Assembly (NCBI GenBank): GCA_023150895.1
Contig: JAKLJY010000040.1
Span: 1 to 62,159, forward strand
Direction: 5' to 3'
Length of the DNA stretch: 62,159 nucleotides
From: Myxococcota bacterium
Lineage (GTDB): Bacteria; Myxococcota_A; Bradymonadia; UBA7976; UBA1532
Shown here: piece after piece, positions 17,533-26,450 of the stretch
Layout of the letters: each line of letters starts with the position of its first letter
Position numbering within the stretch: the first letter of the stretch is position 1
Notes under the pieces: generated by a model
What the model saw: the letters and a program-made list of their open reading frames with translations, nothing else
What the model was told of the DNA's origin: nothing
Database searches by the model: none
Program-made: the position numbers and the translations under genes

Positions 17533-18219
17533 TCAGCGCAGCCCGATCACCATCTTGACCGCGGGCGGGGTCGACTGCCAGAGCTGAATGCCGGCCACGA
17601 CCGGACGCATCGCGAGCTCGCGCGCCTTCGCGGTCAGCTCGGCCTTGGCCTTGTCCATGCGGGACTTGACGATCCGGTCGCGGATCGAGAGGCGCTCGCC
17701 GTTGCGCACCCGCCGCTCGACGCGCTCGATGTCCTTCTTCCAGGCCTCGGCATCGGCGAGTCCCTGACGGATCTCGGCAGACAGTGCGCGGACGTCGGCG
17801 GCGTAGTTCTTCCAGAACGCCGACGTGCGGTCGGCGAAGTCGCGGGCACCGGACAGCGCGCTCGAGACGACGTCTGCGCCACTGCCGCCGCCCCCCCCGC
17901 GACCCGCCGGCGCCGCGAGCACGCGCTGCTCGGGCTCCGCTCCGGGCGCCGCACCGCGGGCGCCCGCGCCTTGGGGCCCCCCCGCGCCGTCGCCGTAGCG
18001 ATCACGCACGCCCGCGATGTCGCCCCGGGCCACCTGCATCAGCGCCTCGCCCTCCGTGGCCGCGCTGTCGGCGACCTGCCCCTTGAAGGCGGAGACGCCG
18101 ACGACGAGACCGAGCACGAGCACGGCGCCGAGCACGATGTATTCGAGGGTGGTGACGCCGCGCTGGCGGGCGCGGATTGCCCGGCCGGCCGGTTTGCGAT
18201 TGTGACCTGTGCGTCTCAT
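17533..18219 (-). CDS. Flp prepilin N-terminus fused to an alpha-helical domain
   Basis: The 228-residue protein begins at ATG 18219 with GGAGGA 6-8 bases upstream. The prepilin site is RQRGVTTLEYIVLGAVLVLGL (Gly -1, Glu +5), as in the small pilin. A Gly-rich linker near residues 90-115 leads to a C-terminal region predicted as long amphipathic helices (DVRALSAEIRQGLADAEAW; VERRVRNGERLSIRDRI; ending MKVMIGLR-like). This is the first gene of the Tad cluster in transcription order and the closest to the putative sigma-54 promoter at 18245-18261. A pilin with such a C-terminal helical domain is unusual. It could be a minor pilin, a cap, or a structural variant. Confidence 0.8.
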   Translation of the reverse strand: MRRTGHNRKPAGRAIRARQRGVTTLEYIVLGAVLVLGLVVGVSAFKGQVADSAATEGEALMQVARGDIAGVRDRYGDGAGGPQGAGARGAAPGAEPEQRVLAAPAGRGGGGGSGADVVSSALSGARDFADRTSAFWKNYAADVRALSAEIRQGLADAEAWKKDIERVERRVRNGERLSIRDRIVKSRMDKAKAELTAKARELAMRPVVAGIQLWQSTPPAVKMVIGLR

Positions 18220-18244
18220 GTTCCGTCCTCCGTCGTTTCGGTAC

Positions 18245-18261
18245 AGCAAACCGCGGGCCAG
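18245..18261 (-). promoter_or_regulatory. sigma-54-like promoter of the Tad cluster
   Basis: On the minus strand this reads CTGGCCCGCGGTTTGCT: TGGC, 7 bases, TTGCT, so both -24 and -12 elements match consensus. The motif ends 25 bases before the ATG at 18219, placing transcription start near 18234 and the GGAGGA ribosome site in a short leader. It is in the 102-base divergent region facing the penicillin-acylase gene. Confidence 0.65.
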
Positions 18262-18321
18262 CGGTGGCCCCGAGAGCCGGTTGCGCAGGGCGCGGGGAGC
18301 ACCGAGAATCGACGCCACCCC

Positions 18322-20877
18322 ATGCACACTCGCAAATGCACCCTCGTCGCGGTCCTGCCAGCCGCGTTCGTTTCGATGCTCGCCGCCTGCGAAACGGGCG
18401 AAACCGGCGCCGGCGCCGTTCGCCCTCGGGTGAGCACCGATGCCGCCGCCCTCGACGCGGCGTCCGCGCCCGAACCGGACGCCTTCGAGCGCTGGACGCG
18501 GTTTCCCGGGCTCACGGCCCCCGTCGAGATCCGCTACGACGGCGAGGGCGTGCCGCACATCCGGGCGCGGACGGACCTCGACGCCTTTCACGCCGCGGGG
18601 TACGCGCAGGCGGCCGACCGCCTGTTCGCGCTCGAGATGGCCCGACGTGCCGCGCTCGGAACGACGGCCGAGGTCCTCGGAGAGGCCGGGGTATCGGGCG
18701 ATCTGCAGGCCCGGACGTTCGAGTTCGCGCGCCTCGGCCGGGAGAGCCTCGACGCGCTCGGCCACGAAGATCCGCACGCCCACGCCAGCTTCGTCGCCTT
18801 CGCGGCCGGGATCGACCGCTACGTCGCCGACATCGCCGCCGGCACCGCCGCGCTGCCGCCCGAGCTGGCCGCGCGCGGCATCGTCCCCGCGCCGTTCGCC
18901 CCCGAGGATCTGATGGCCATCGGGATGCGCATCCTGTTCGGGTTCTCGAACACGCTCGAGTACGACCTCCTGTACACCCTGCTGACGCGGCTCGTGCAGG
19001 ACGCACCGGCGCTGCCCATCTTCGAACCCGTGACCCCGCTGAGCATCATGGCGCAGGGGGATCCCGGGCGAGAAAAACGGCGCGAGCCGCCCCGCGCCGT
19101 CGCCGGTGCGCCGGTGGGGCTCGACCCGGACGCGCTGCGGCCACTGCTCTCGGCGATCCGGCGGTTTCGCGCCGACCTCGGGGTGGGCGAGGGCAGCAAT
19201 GGCCTGCTCGTCGCCGGGTCCGCCACCGACACCGGGCGCCCCTACCTGCTCAACGACTCGCACGCGCGGCTGACCGACCCCAACCTCATGTTCTGGAGCC
19301 ACCTCTCGTCCGTCGAGGGCGGGGGCACGCTGGACGTCATCGGCGCGGGGTTCACCGGCGTGCCCGGCGTGCACGTCGGGCACAACCGTCACCTCGCCTG
19401 GGGCGCGACGACCCACTTCGCCGACGTGACGGACCTGTTCAGCGTGCCGGTCCGGGACGGTGTGGCCACCTGGGGGGCGCAGCGCGTGCCCGTCGCGACG
19501 CGCACCGAGACCATCCGCGTCCGGGGCGAAGACGGCGAGTTCGGCGAGCGGCGCTTCGAGCTCTCGTCGCTGCCGGGCATCGGGGTGTTCCTGCCGGACG
19601 AGATGCTGCCCGTGCCGGCCGCGCTCGTCGCCGATGGGCGGCTGCTGCTGGCCTGGCCGGGGTTCGGGCCGACGACCGAGTATCGCATGTACCTTGCCTT
19701 CGACCGGGCGGCGAGCCTGGACGACTTCTCCGCCGCCGTCGGGCTGCAGCGCGCGGGCATGCAGAACTGGATGGCGGCGACGGCCGACGGCATCCGGTAC
19801 GAGACACACGGCGACGTCCCCGACCGCGGCCCCCCGGACGGACGACCGGCGGCCAATCGGGTGCTCGACGCGTCCGATCCGCGCGCCGTCTTCAGCGGGG
19901 CGTTTCTACCCCCCGAACGGTTCCCGCGCCTGCCCGGCCCCGGAGAGAGCGAAACGGACCGGCCGTTCATCGCCACGGCGAACAACGATCCGTGGGGGCA
20001 CACCCTCGACAACGACCCACTCGACGACGCGTTCTACTATGGCAGCTTCTACGCGCCGGGGTTCCGCGCGGCCCGGCTCACCGAGTGGGCGCGCGGAGAG
20101 GTCGACGCCCGGCGCCCCATTGGCGCCTCGGGCTTGCAGCGCCTCCAGACCGAAACGAAGAGCACGCTCGCCCCGCGCCTTCTCCCGCTGCTTTCCGAGG
20201 CCATCGCGCAGATCGACACGGACGAAGCGCTGGCGGCCTTTCGCGGGCGCCCCGAGCTCACCGCCGCCGCCGCGCGCCTGGCGACCTGGGATGGCAACAC
20301 GACGCTCGATGTCCGCGAGGCCGCGCTCTGGCGCGTCTTCCAGGCCCACCTGAGCCGGCGGGTCCTGGCCGACGACCTGTCTCTGCTCTTCGAGGCCATC
20401 GACGAGGCACAGCCCGTCGCCCTCGCCCGGGTGCTGCTCCACGTCGTCGAACGCGAGCTCGAGCCCTTCATCGACGGCCCGCGGGCCGTCCACCTCGTCG
20501 CGGCGCTCTCCGACGCCCTGCAGATCCTCGCCGAACGGGGCGACCCCGCCTACGGCGACCTCCACCACGGCCTGTTCCGCCGCCCCGATGGCAGCCAGGA
20601 GGCCGTTCCCCTCCCCGGCGACGATTCGAGCCTGAACGTCGCCCAATGCCACTTCTGGCGCGACGGCGCGCTCGCCCCGGCCTGCGAGGCCACCGCCGGC
20701 GCGGTCTACCGGCTCGTCGTCGGCTTCGACGCGGACGGCGTCCCCAAGGCCGCCTACAACGTCCCGCGCGGCAACGACTGGGACCTCGACCGCTGGCGCG
20801 ACGGCGTCTACCGGCCATTGCCTTTCCGCGAGGCGGACGTCGAGGCGGCGACGGTGCGGCGGGTCGTGCTGGAGTGA
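18322..20877 (+). CDS. penicillin acylase family lipoprotein
   Basis: An 851-residue N-terminal nucleophile hydrolase. Residues 1-21 are a lipoprotein signal (LPAAFVSMLAAC). The precursor should cleave itself between Gly291 and Ser292 in GVGEGSNGLLVAG, leaving Ser292 as the catalytic N-terminal nucleophile of the beta chain. The beta chain also has NDSHARLTDP (His), HNRHLAWG and the Asn in ATANNDPWGH, all typical. The alpha chain (about 45-290) carries the RTFEFARLGRESL region. Family members hydrolyse amide bonds of penicillins, acyl-homoserine lactones or fatty acyl amides; the substrate here cannot be read from sequence. It could be a quorum-quenching or antibiotic-degrading enzyme anchored in the envelope. 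Codon use fits the genome. Confidence 0.9.
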   Translation: MHTRKCTLVAVLPAAFVSMLAACETGETGAGAVRPRVSTDAAALDAASAPEPDAFERWTRFPGLTAPVEIRYDGEGVPHIRARTDLDAFHAAGYAQAADRLFALEMARRAALGTTAEVLGEAGVSGDLQARTFEFARLGRESLDALGHEDPHAHASFVAFAAGIDRYVADIAAGTAALPPELAARGIVPAPFAPEDLMAIGMRILFGFSNTLEYDLLYTLLTRLVQDAPALPIFEPVTPLSIMAQGDPGREKRREPPRAVAGAPVGLDPDALRPLLSAIRRFRADLGVGEGSNGLLVAGSATDTGRPYLLNDSHARLTDPNLMFWSHLSSVEGGGTLDVIGAGFTGVPGVHVGHNRHLAWGATTHFADVTDLFSVPVRDGVATWGAQRVPVATRTETIRVRGEDGEFGERRFELSSLPGIGVFLPDEMLPVPAALVADGRLLLAWPGFGPTTEYRMYLAFDRAASLDDFSAAVGLQRAGMQNWMAATADGIRYETHGDVPDRGPPDGRPAANRVLDASDPRAVFSGAFLPPERFPRLPGPGESETDRPFIATANNDPWGHTLDNDPLDDAFYYGSFYAPGFRAARLTEWARGEVDARRPIGASGLQRLQTETKSTLAPRLLPLLSEAIAQIDTDEALAAFRGRPELTAAAARLATWDGNTTLDVREAALWRVFQAHLSRRVLADDLSLLFEAIDEAQPVALARVLLHVVERELEPFIDGPRAVHLVAALSDALQILAERGDPAYGDLHHGLFRRPDGSQEAVPLPGDDSSLNVAQCHFWRDGALAPACEATAGAVYRLVVGFDADGVPKAAYNVPRGNDWDLDRWRDGVYRPLPFREADVEAATVRRVVLE

Positions 20878-21084
20878 GGAGGAGGGCGGGTCGGAAAGAC
20901 TCGGGGTGAACCCGCTCCGCGTCCCGACGGTTCACCAGCCGTCCCGGATCGTCGCGGAGCGTCCCGACGACGACGTGATGCGCCGTCACTCCACCGGCGG
21001 CGCGCGCGTCGAGGAGCAGTCACACCGACCTCGGCGTCGACTTCCAGTCACGCGGAAGAATCAGCCCCATGTCGCGGTCGGCGC

Positions 21085-21087
21085 TCA
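21085..21087. repeat. left target-site duplication, TCA
   Basis: TCA precedes the left terminal repeat; the same TCA follows the right repeat at 22527-22529. A 3-base TNA duplication is typical of IS1031-like IS5 elements. Confidence 0.65.
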
Positions 21088-21095
21088 GAGGGTGT
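21088..21095 (+). repeat. left terminal inverted repeat of IS
   Basis: GAGGGTGT starts the element and matches the right end read on the other strand; further similarity (about 14 of 21 bases ungapped) extends inward. Confidence 0.65.
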
Positions 21096-21221
21096 TGGCA
21101 TATTAATACCCCCTCCAGCGTTGTCATCTTAGGAGATGGCGCCGGCAAGCACCAGCACGAGTGCGCTGGCGATCTCCCCGTGAGCCGCCGACCGTTGTGG
21201 TGGTACCGGGGCCTCGCCACG

Positions 21222-22471
21222 CTACCCGGGTCCCCCTCGGGGGGAGCAGCCCGCTTCCGCGGGCGCCCGCTCCCCCGCTCGACCCCGGACGCATGTCGAG
21301 GCGCGCTCCGGCCGACCGTGGGCAGTGCGTTGCTTTGAAGCGCCAAGCGGCGGGTGGGCGGCGGCTCGGGTGCTGGTTGTGGTGGGCTCTGTCGTCAGTC
21401 TGCGGAGCAGTAGGCGTGCTTCGACGAGCCAGAGCCAGGCGGTCGCGACATCGATGCGCCGGTCGTGATCTTTCGCGAGACGCCGGGGGCGGTCGTTCCA
21501 GGCGTGCGTGCGCTCCACGATCCACCGCTTGGGGAGGGGCACGAAACCGCGGGGTGGCTGGACGAACGGAAGTTCTGGCTGGACGCGTGGGGGGACGGCC
21601 TTGTTGCCGGGCCTCGATGGCTCGCGCATTGCGCCCCTCGTAGGCAGCGTCGGCGTCGATCTTGGTCAGGCTGGGGTACTTCTGCCGGGCGGCCTCGCTC
21701 GCGGGGAAGGCAGCGTCCCGATCTTGGACGCCGGCCGAGTGCACGACCACGGCGAGGACCAGGCCGATCATGTCGACGACGAGACGGCGCTTCCGTCCCT
21801 CGACCTTCTTGCCGGCGTCGTATCCTTCTCCTCGCCGCCCTGTGCCGACGTCTCGACCGAGGCGGAGTCGATGACACCGGCGGTGGGCTCGACGTTGCGC
21901 TGGCTGCGCTCGCGCCACATCGCGCGAAGCCGGTCGTGCTTGACCTCGAACTTGTCCTGGGCCGTCCAGCGGCGAAACGTCTTGTAGACGTCCTGCCACG
22001 GCGGGAAGTCCTTCGGCAGCATGCGCCACGGGCACCCGGACCGAACGGCGGAGATGCACGCGTCTACCATCCTTCGGCGGGCGTAGGTCGGCGGTTTCCC
22101 GGCTCCGCGGAGGTTGGCGCCACTGGCGTAGCCGCCGCAGTGCGTTGTGTCCCGTGCGAGCTCGTCTCGGCCTGCACGGCGCCCGGCGAACTCCCTGACT
22201 CGGCTGTCTTCTCTGCGGCCGCCGGTGCCCCCCGCTCCTGTCGAACGAACCCCAGCGCGCGGAGCGCCTTCCGAAGCGTATCCGGGCGGACCGTGAGGCC
22301 CGTGCGCCGCTTGAACGCTCGCGCGATGTCCCACCGGGACGACACAGGTGTTTCCCGAGCCAACTCGGCGAGCACTTCCAAGTGCTCTGCCGTCGGGATT
22401 CTCGGCCTGCCGACAGGCTTCTTCGCAATGGCTGCCGAACTCGAATCAGGTTCAACTCGAATGTTGTCCAT
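21222..22471 (-). pseudogene. frameshifted IS5-family transposase with N-terminal HTH
   Basis: The coding signal jumps between at least three reading phases. First, from ATG 22471, comes a helix-turn-helix-like region (GRPRIPTAEHLEVLAELA; WDIARAFKRRTGLTVRPDTL). It then shifts to a phase with the IS5 DDE N-part (SAVRSGCPWRMLPKDFPPWQ; KTFRRWTAQDKFE; IDSASVET). Another shift gives GYDAGKKVEGRKRRLVVDM and a VQDRDAAF segment. A last shift gives GFVPLPKRWIVERTHAW, the C-terminal DDE region. The order of these motifs is that of IS5-family transposases. The insertion may once have used programmed frameshifting between two frames, but three shifts suggest decay. Confidence 0.75.
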
Positions 22472-22518
22472 GGCGGTCTCTGTTTTTCAGAGTTTGCCGC
22501 GAAGTTTATAGGATATCG

Positions 22519-22526
22519 ACACCCTC
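22519..22526 (-). repeat. right terminal inverted repeat of IS
   Basis: The minus-strand reading begins GAGGGTGTCGATATCC, matching the left end for eight bases and imperfectly thereafter. Confidence 0.65.
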
Positions 22527-22529
22527 TCA
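22527..22529. repeat. right target-site duplication, TCA
   Basis: TCA directly follows the right terminal repeat and equals 21085-21087. Confidence 0.65.
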
Positions 22530-22629
22530 GGCGCCGCGTGGGTCGCTGCGCAGGCCCGTTGTACCCGCCGGCACGATCCCCGAGACTTGCCGCCGACCGC
22601 CCCGCCCCACCCCGGAGAAGAGCATTCCC

Positions 22630-23268
22630 ATGAGCAAGGTCTTCGTGAACATCGGACTCAGCCTCGACGGTTACCTGGCGCCGGAGGGCATGACGATGTC
22701 CGATCCGACACACCTGGGCTGGGGCGCGAAGTGGGGCGCGATGATGGGCTGGATCGTGAATCTCGAGGCGTTCCGCGAGAACCTGAAGCTCGGGCCCGGA
22801 GGCGAGACGGGCCCCGTCAACGACCTGCTTCGACAGACCACCGCGCGCATCGGGGCGAACATCATGGGCAAGCGCATGTTCGAGCAGGGTGAGGTCGCCT
22901 GGCCCGAGGAGGCGCCGTTCCACACGCCCGTGTTCGTGCTCACGCACGAGAAGCGCGCGCCGTGGGTCCGCCCGGGCGGGACGACGTTTCACTTCGTCGA
23001 CGGGGGGCCGGCCCACGCGCTCGAACTGGCCCGGGAAGCAGCCGGCGAGCGCGACGTCCGCATCGCCGGTGGCGCCGAGGTCATTCAGCAGTATCTGAAC
23101 CTCGACGCCGTCGACGAGCTGGAGATCGCCCTCGCTCCGGTGCTGTTCGGCGGTGGTCGACGTCTGTTCGAGCACCTGCACGACCCCGTGCCGCGGTTCC
23201 GGATCGACCGCGTTCTGGCCGGGCCGGCCGCGACGCACCTGCGGTACGTGCGGCCCGCGCGAGGGTAG
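22630..23268 (+). CDS. RibD C-terminal/DHFR-like reductase
   Basis: The 212-residue protein opens VFVNIGLSLDGYLAPEG, the signature of the RibD C-terminal/dihydrofolate-reductase-like family (SLDG near residues 10-13). It contains IMGKRMFEQGEVAWPE, a TPVFVLTHEKRAPW strand and GGAEVIQQYLNLDAVDELEIALAPVLFGGGRRLF, the closing Rossmann-like core of these NADPH-binding proteins. The ATG has GGAGAAGAG about 8 bases upstream. It is usually annotated as 'dihydrofolate reductase family protein' of unknown substrate; true DHFR function is unlikely. The IS element ends 103 bases upstream and could affect its promoter. Confidence 0.9.
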   Translation: MSKVFVNIGLSLDGYLAPEGMTMSDPTHLGWGAKWGAMMGWIVNLEAFRENLKLGPGGETGPVNDLLRQTTARIGANIMGKRMFEQGEVAWPEEAPFHTPVFVLTHEKRAPWVRPGGTTFHFVDGGPAHALELAREAAGERDVRIAGGAEVIQQYLNLDAVDELEIALAPVLFGGGRRLFEHLHDPVPRFRIDRVLAGPAATHLRYVRPARG

Positions 23269-23290
23269 ATGGCCGTCGTGCCGAACCCGA

Positions 23291-24112
23291 TCAGTTGAGG
23301 CAGCCGGCGGCGTACAGCCTCCCACTCAGGTCGTCCGGCCAGACACCGGTGCCACCGCCCCAGATGCCGAGCGGCGTCACCTCGCCGTCCGTCGACACGC
23401 TGAAGCCGCTGACGTCATGTTCGTCGCACCCGGTCGGACACGCGATGCCGCCCGCGAGGACGAAGTAGTAGATCCACGCCGATGGACCGGGTTCGAAACA
23501 GATGGTCGAGCCGTGCCCCCCGATGGGTTCGTCCGCCTCGACGGAGCGCACGAAGGGGAGCGTGGTGTAGACCGCGGCGAGGGCCTCTGGCCGATACAGA
23601 CCGCGGAACGTGAGGGTCCCGGCCCACGGTTCGGGACCCGGCCGTAGCGTGGGGCTTCGTTCGATCGAGGTGACCCCCATCGCCGTGTTCAGACACGCCC
23701 ATGCCGCGGCCGCCGCGCCCGTAGTCGGCACGTCGGGTGTGTCGAGGTTCACAAAAAACCTGTGCCCGAAGCCGGCGAAGGCGGGGTAGACCGGGAAGTC
23801 TCGCAACGAAGGATTCGTCGCTTCGATGGCCGCCACGTCCCGGGCAATGCGGTCGTAGTCCGCCTGCCGGGCGATCAGGCCGGGGCTGACCGAGAGTGCG
23901 AGCATCTCGATGCGCTCCTCGGCCCGCGGCGACGCGCTCACGTCCTCGGGCGGCGCGGTGCAGGGGAAACCGCCGAAACCGCCCGCGCCCCCTTCGCCCG
24001 CGTCGTCGGTCCGGGTCTCGGTCTCGGTCTCGACGCCCGCCCCGTCGGACCCACAGCCCGCCAGCGACCCCAGCACCATGGCCAACCCGAGCAGCATGTG
24101 TCGCATGTTCAT
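23291..24112 (-). CDS. lipoprotein of unknown function
   Basis: A 273-residue lipoprotein (MLLGLAMVLGSLAGC, lipobox LAGC, preceded by GAGG 7 bases upstream of ATG 24112) with a Glu/Thr-rich then Gly-rich linker (VETETETRTDDAG; GGAGGFGGF). The mature part has RFFVNLDTPDVPTTGAAA and a C-terminal Cys cluster (ICFEPGPSAWIYYFV; IACPTGCDEHDVSG). No family is recognised. It points away from the PpiC gene, with 168 bases between the two starts, and is convergent with the DHFR-like gene (22 bases between the stops). Confidence 0.65.
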   Translation of the reverse strand: MNMRHMLLGLAMVLGSLAGCGSDGAGVETETETRTDDAGEGGAGGFGGFPCTAPPEDVSASPRAEERIEMLALSVSPGLIARQADYDRIARDVAAIEATNPSLRDFPVYPAFAGFGHRFFVNLDTPDVPTTGAAAAAWACLNTAMGVTSIERSPTLRPGPEPWAGTLTFRGLYRPEALAAVYTTLPFVRSVEADEPIGGHGSTICFEPGPSAWIYYFVLAGGIACPTGCDEHDVSGFSVSTDGEVTPLGIWGGGTGVWPDDLSGRLYAAGCLN

Positions 24113-24280
24113 CTCGTCCTCGCCTCTGCGCCATTGCGCCTTTCGTAGGCCGATGCGTGCAGCTTACCCAGACGGCGGGGGCCGATGCAACCACCGGAGG
24201 GGCCTCGGCGCGGGCATGGCGTCGACGGGCGATCTCTCCGTCCTTGCCCGGGCGAACGCACTCGGGTAGAGCGGCTCGAT

Positions 24281-25675
24281 ATGCATCCAATACACATGCG
24301 TCGGATTGTTTTTGCGTTGGCATTCGTCTCGGCGGCTCGGGCGGCGGGCGCGCCCCCCGCGCCGAGCAGCGACGCCCGGGGTTTCTGCAAGGAAGACGAC
24401 ATCCTGGCCGGCATGCGCAAGGCCGAGCGGGGGATCACGTATTGCTTCGAGCGCGAGCTCGAAGCCGGGCGGCCGTTTCCGGGCAGATTCGTGGCGACGT
24501 TCCGTATCCTCGCCCATGGGGGCGTGGGCCAGGTGTCGATCCCGCCCGTTTTGCCGGGGGACGCGCCCTTCCGGGTCTGTCTGGCGGCGATGATTCAGGG
24601 CGTGCGGTTCGTCGCGCCCGACGACGGCGGCATTTGCCAGATCAATTACCCGTTCGTATTCAAACTCTGGGACGACGGCCCGTCGGCGGCCCCGCTCGGC
24701 GGACCCGTCGCCCGCGTGGGCCCGGTCGAGGTGGTGGCGCCGGGGGCCGGTCCGCGCGCCGAGGCAGTGCGAATTGCCTTGCTGAGCACCCCGTCCTGGA
24801 CGGACGCGGGGCTGAATGCGAGGCCGGCCCTGGCGCGGGAGCTGATCGAGGACGAGCTGCTTCGCCAGCACGCCGAGCGGTCGGGACTCTCGGTCGCGCC
24901 CGCCCGTGTCGACGCCGAGCTCGCGCGTTTGCGCGCCCGATTCGACACCGACGCCGGGTTCGACGCCTTCGCCGTCCGGGTGGCCGGGGGTCAGCCCGAG
25001 CTGCGGGCGGCGCTGGCGCTTCGTATGACGTTCGACGCGGTGTACCGGCACTCCGGTGACCTGCCGATGTCGCCGGCCATGCGCGACGCCACCTGGCAGG
25101 CCTGGGCCCCGCTCTGGGCACGCCATGAGAACGCGCTGGTCGAACACATCTTCGTCGGTGTGCCGCCGGAGGCGACCCCGGCCGAGGTCGAGGCGGCCAA
25201 CGCCCGGCTGGCATCGATCCGGGCGGCGCTCGCAGCCCCGGACGCCGACTTCGCGGCCGTGGCCCGCCGGCAATCGGACGCCCCCACGGCGGCCGAGGGC
25301 GGTGCGCTGGGGCGTGTCGTGCGGGGGCAGATACTGGGGCCCCTCGACAAGGCGATCTTCACGACACCGGTCGGCGTCGTCTCCGAGCCGATCCGGCATT
25401 CGGCCGGGTTCCACGTGGTCCGGGTCCTGCGACGCGATCCGGCCCGGACGGCGGACGTCGCCGAGCTCGAGCGCGAGTCGCCCGGCTCGATTGCGGCCCG
25501 GCATCGCCGGCTCGCCCGTGCCGCTCTGATCCGGCATCTCGCCGCCCGGACGACGATCGAGCCCCTGTCGCCGGAGGGACAGGCGGCCCTCCCTCGGCTC
25601 GGCGCCTCGCCCTGGCTCGTCCCCGATGCCTTGGGGCCGGACGCACCGGACTGGCCGTTTTCCCTTTTGCGATGA
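24281..25675 (+). CDS. PpiC-type peptidyl-prolyl isomerase with TonB/AgmX-like domain
   Basis: The start is ATG 24281 (alternative 24296), followed by a signal peptide VFALAFVSAARA. Residues about 40-130 resemble the AgmX/TonB C-terminal domain: CFERELEAGRPFPGRFVATF, CLAAMIQGVRFVAPDDGG with conserved Cys, QINYPFVFKLW. The SurA/PpiC part follows: an N-terminal helical domain (ELIEDELLRQHAERSGLSVAPARV) and the rotamase domain (VEHIFVGVPPEATPAEV to FHVVRVLRR, about residues 285-390), ending near residue 464. Parvulin isomerases fold outer-membrane proteins in the periplasm. The domain pairing suggests a chaperone or secretion factor tied to an energised complex, which is inference. It converges with the repeat lipoprotein gene with a 58-base gap. 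Confidence 0.85.
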   Translation: MHPIHMRRIVFALAFVSAARAAGAPPAPSSDARGFCKEDDILAGMRKAERGITYCFERELEAGRPFPGRFVATFRILAHGGVGQVSIPPVLPGDAPFRVCLAAMIQGVRFVAPDDGGICQINYPFVFKLWDDGPSAAPLGGPVARVGPVEVVAPGAGPRAEAVRIALLSTPSWTDAGLNARPALARELIEDELLRQHAERSGLSVAPARVDAELARLRARFDTDAGFDAFAVRVAGGQPELRAALALRMTFDAVYRHSGDLPMSPAMRDATWQAWAPLWARHENALVEHIFVGVPPEATPAEVEAANARLASIRAALAAPDADFAAVARRQSDAPTAAEGGALGRVVRGQILGPLDKAIFTTPVGVVSEPIRHSAGFHVVRVLRRDPARTADVAELERESPGSIAARHRRLARAALIRHLAARTTIEPLSPEGQAALPRLGASPWLVPDALGPDAPDWPFSLLR

Positions 25676-25733
25676 CACCGGGCCGCGACCGGCGCGGCGC
25701 GATCGGCACGGCCCCCGGCCGATGGGCAACGAC

Positions 25734-26450
25734 TTACGGGGCCGAGGGCCCGGCGTCGGCGGGGAGATTCCGGTCGAAGTCGAAGGTCGGCGTGTCGAGC
25801 CGGGTGCGCTCGTCGTAGACCTGCTCGAAGGTGCCGTTGCGGCAGAGGAACAGATCGTCGTACGCCGCGCAGTACTCACCTTCCTGACTCGGGCAGGAGA
25901 CGCCCCGGCAGGCCCCGTCACCGCGACAGTCGATCTCGCAGGGGTGCTCGGCGCTCGTGAGGCACGGGGCGTCGTCGCCCTCCGCGGTGACGCAGCCCCG
26001 CGCCGCCCGCAGCATGCATTGGTAGAAGGGTTCGCCCGCCCCGGCGTCGGCGCAGGGCCCGGCATCGGGCCGCGCGTCCGGTCGGCCGGCATCGGCGTGT
26101 GCATCGGGCAGGGCATCGACCGGGGGGTTCTGGTCGAAGTCGAAGACTACGGTGTCGATCCACGTGCGTTCGTCGTAGACCTGCTCGAAGCGGCCGTTGC
26201 GGCAGAGGAACAGATCGTCGTACGCGGCGCAGTACTCGCCTTCCCGACTCGGACAGGAGACGCCCCGGCAGGCCCCGTCACCGCGACAGTCGATCTCGCA
26301 GGGCAACTCGGCGCTCGAGAGGCACGGGGCGTCGTCGCCCTCGGCCTCGACACACGGCCGCGCCGCCACCAGCATGCACTGGTAGAAGGCCTCGCCGGCC
26401 CCGGCGTCGGCGCAGGGCCCGGCGTCGGGACGCGCGTCCGGACGACCCGC
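25734..26450. repeat. tandem 360-base duplication
   Basis: Two consecutive copies (26450-26091 and 26090-25734, read on the minus strand) encode the duplicated units of the lipoprotein. Identical 20-base stretches recur exactly 360 bases apart, for example the CGTCGTAGACCTGCTCGAAG stretch at 25811 and at 26171. The copies differ mainly in a few substitutions. Confidence 0.85.

Larger units (their letters stand above)
21088..22526 (-). mobile_element. degraded IS5-type insertion sequence
   Basis: A 1439-base element with imperfect ends GAGGGTGT (left 21088-21095; right 22519-22526 inverted) and a TCA duplication outside. It holds a transposase on the minus strand broken into several reading frames. 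It has landed 210 bases after the penicillin acylase stop and 103 bases before the DHFR-like gene. The AT-rich motifs at both tips (CATATTAATA; GATATCC TATAAAC) are typical of IS ends. It is longer than most IS1031-group elements because its transposase begins with an extra helix-turn-helix-like region. Since the frame is broken, it is probably immobile unless rescued in trans. Confidence 0.75.

Noticed and set aside
22064-22471. HTH protein as a separate regulator gene
   Set aside because: It starts 55 bases inside the IS right end and leads into the transposase in another frame, so it belongs to the element.
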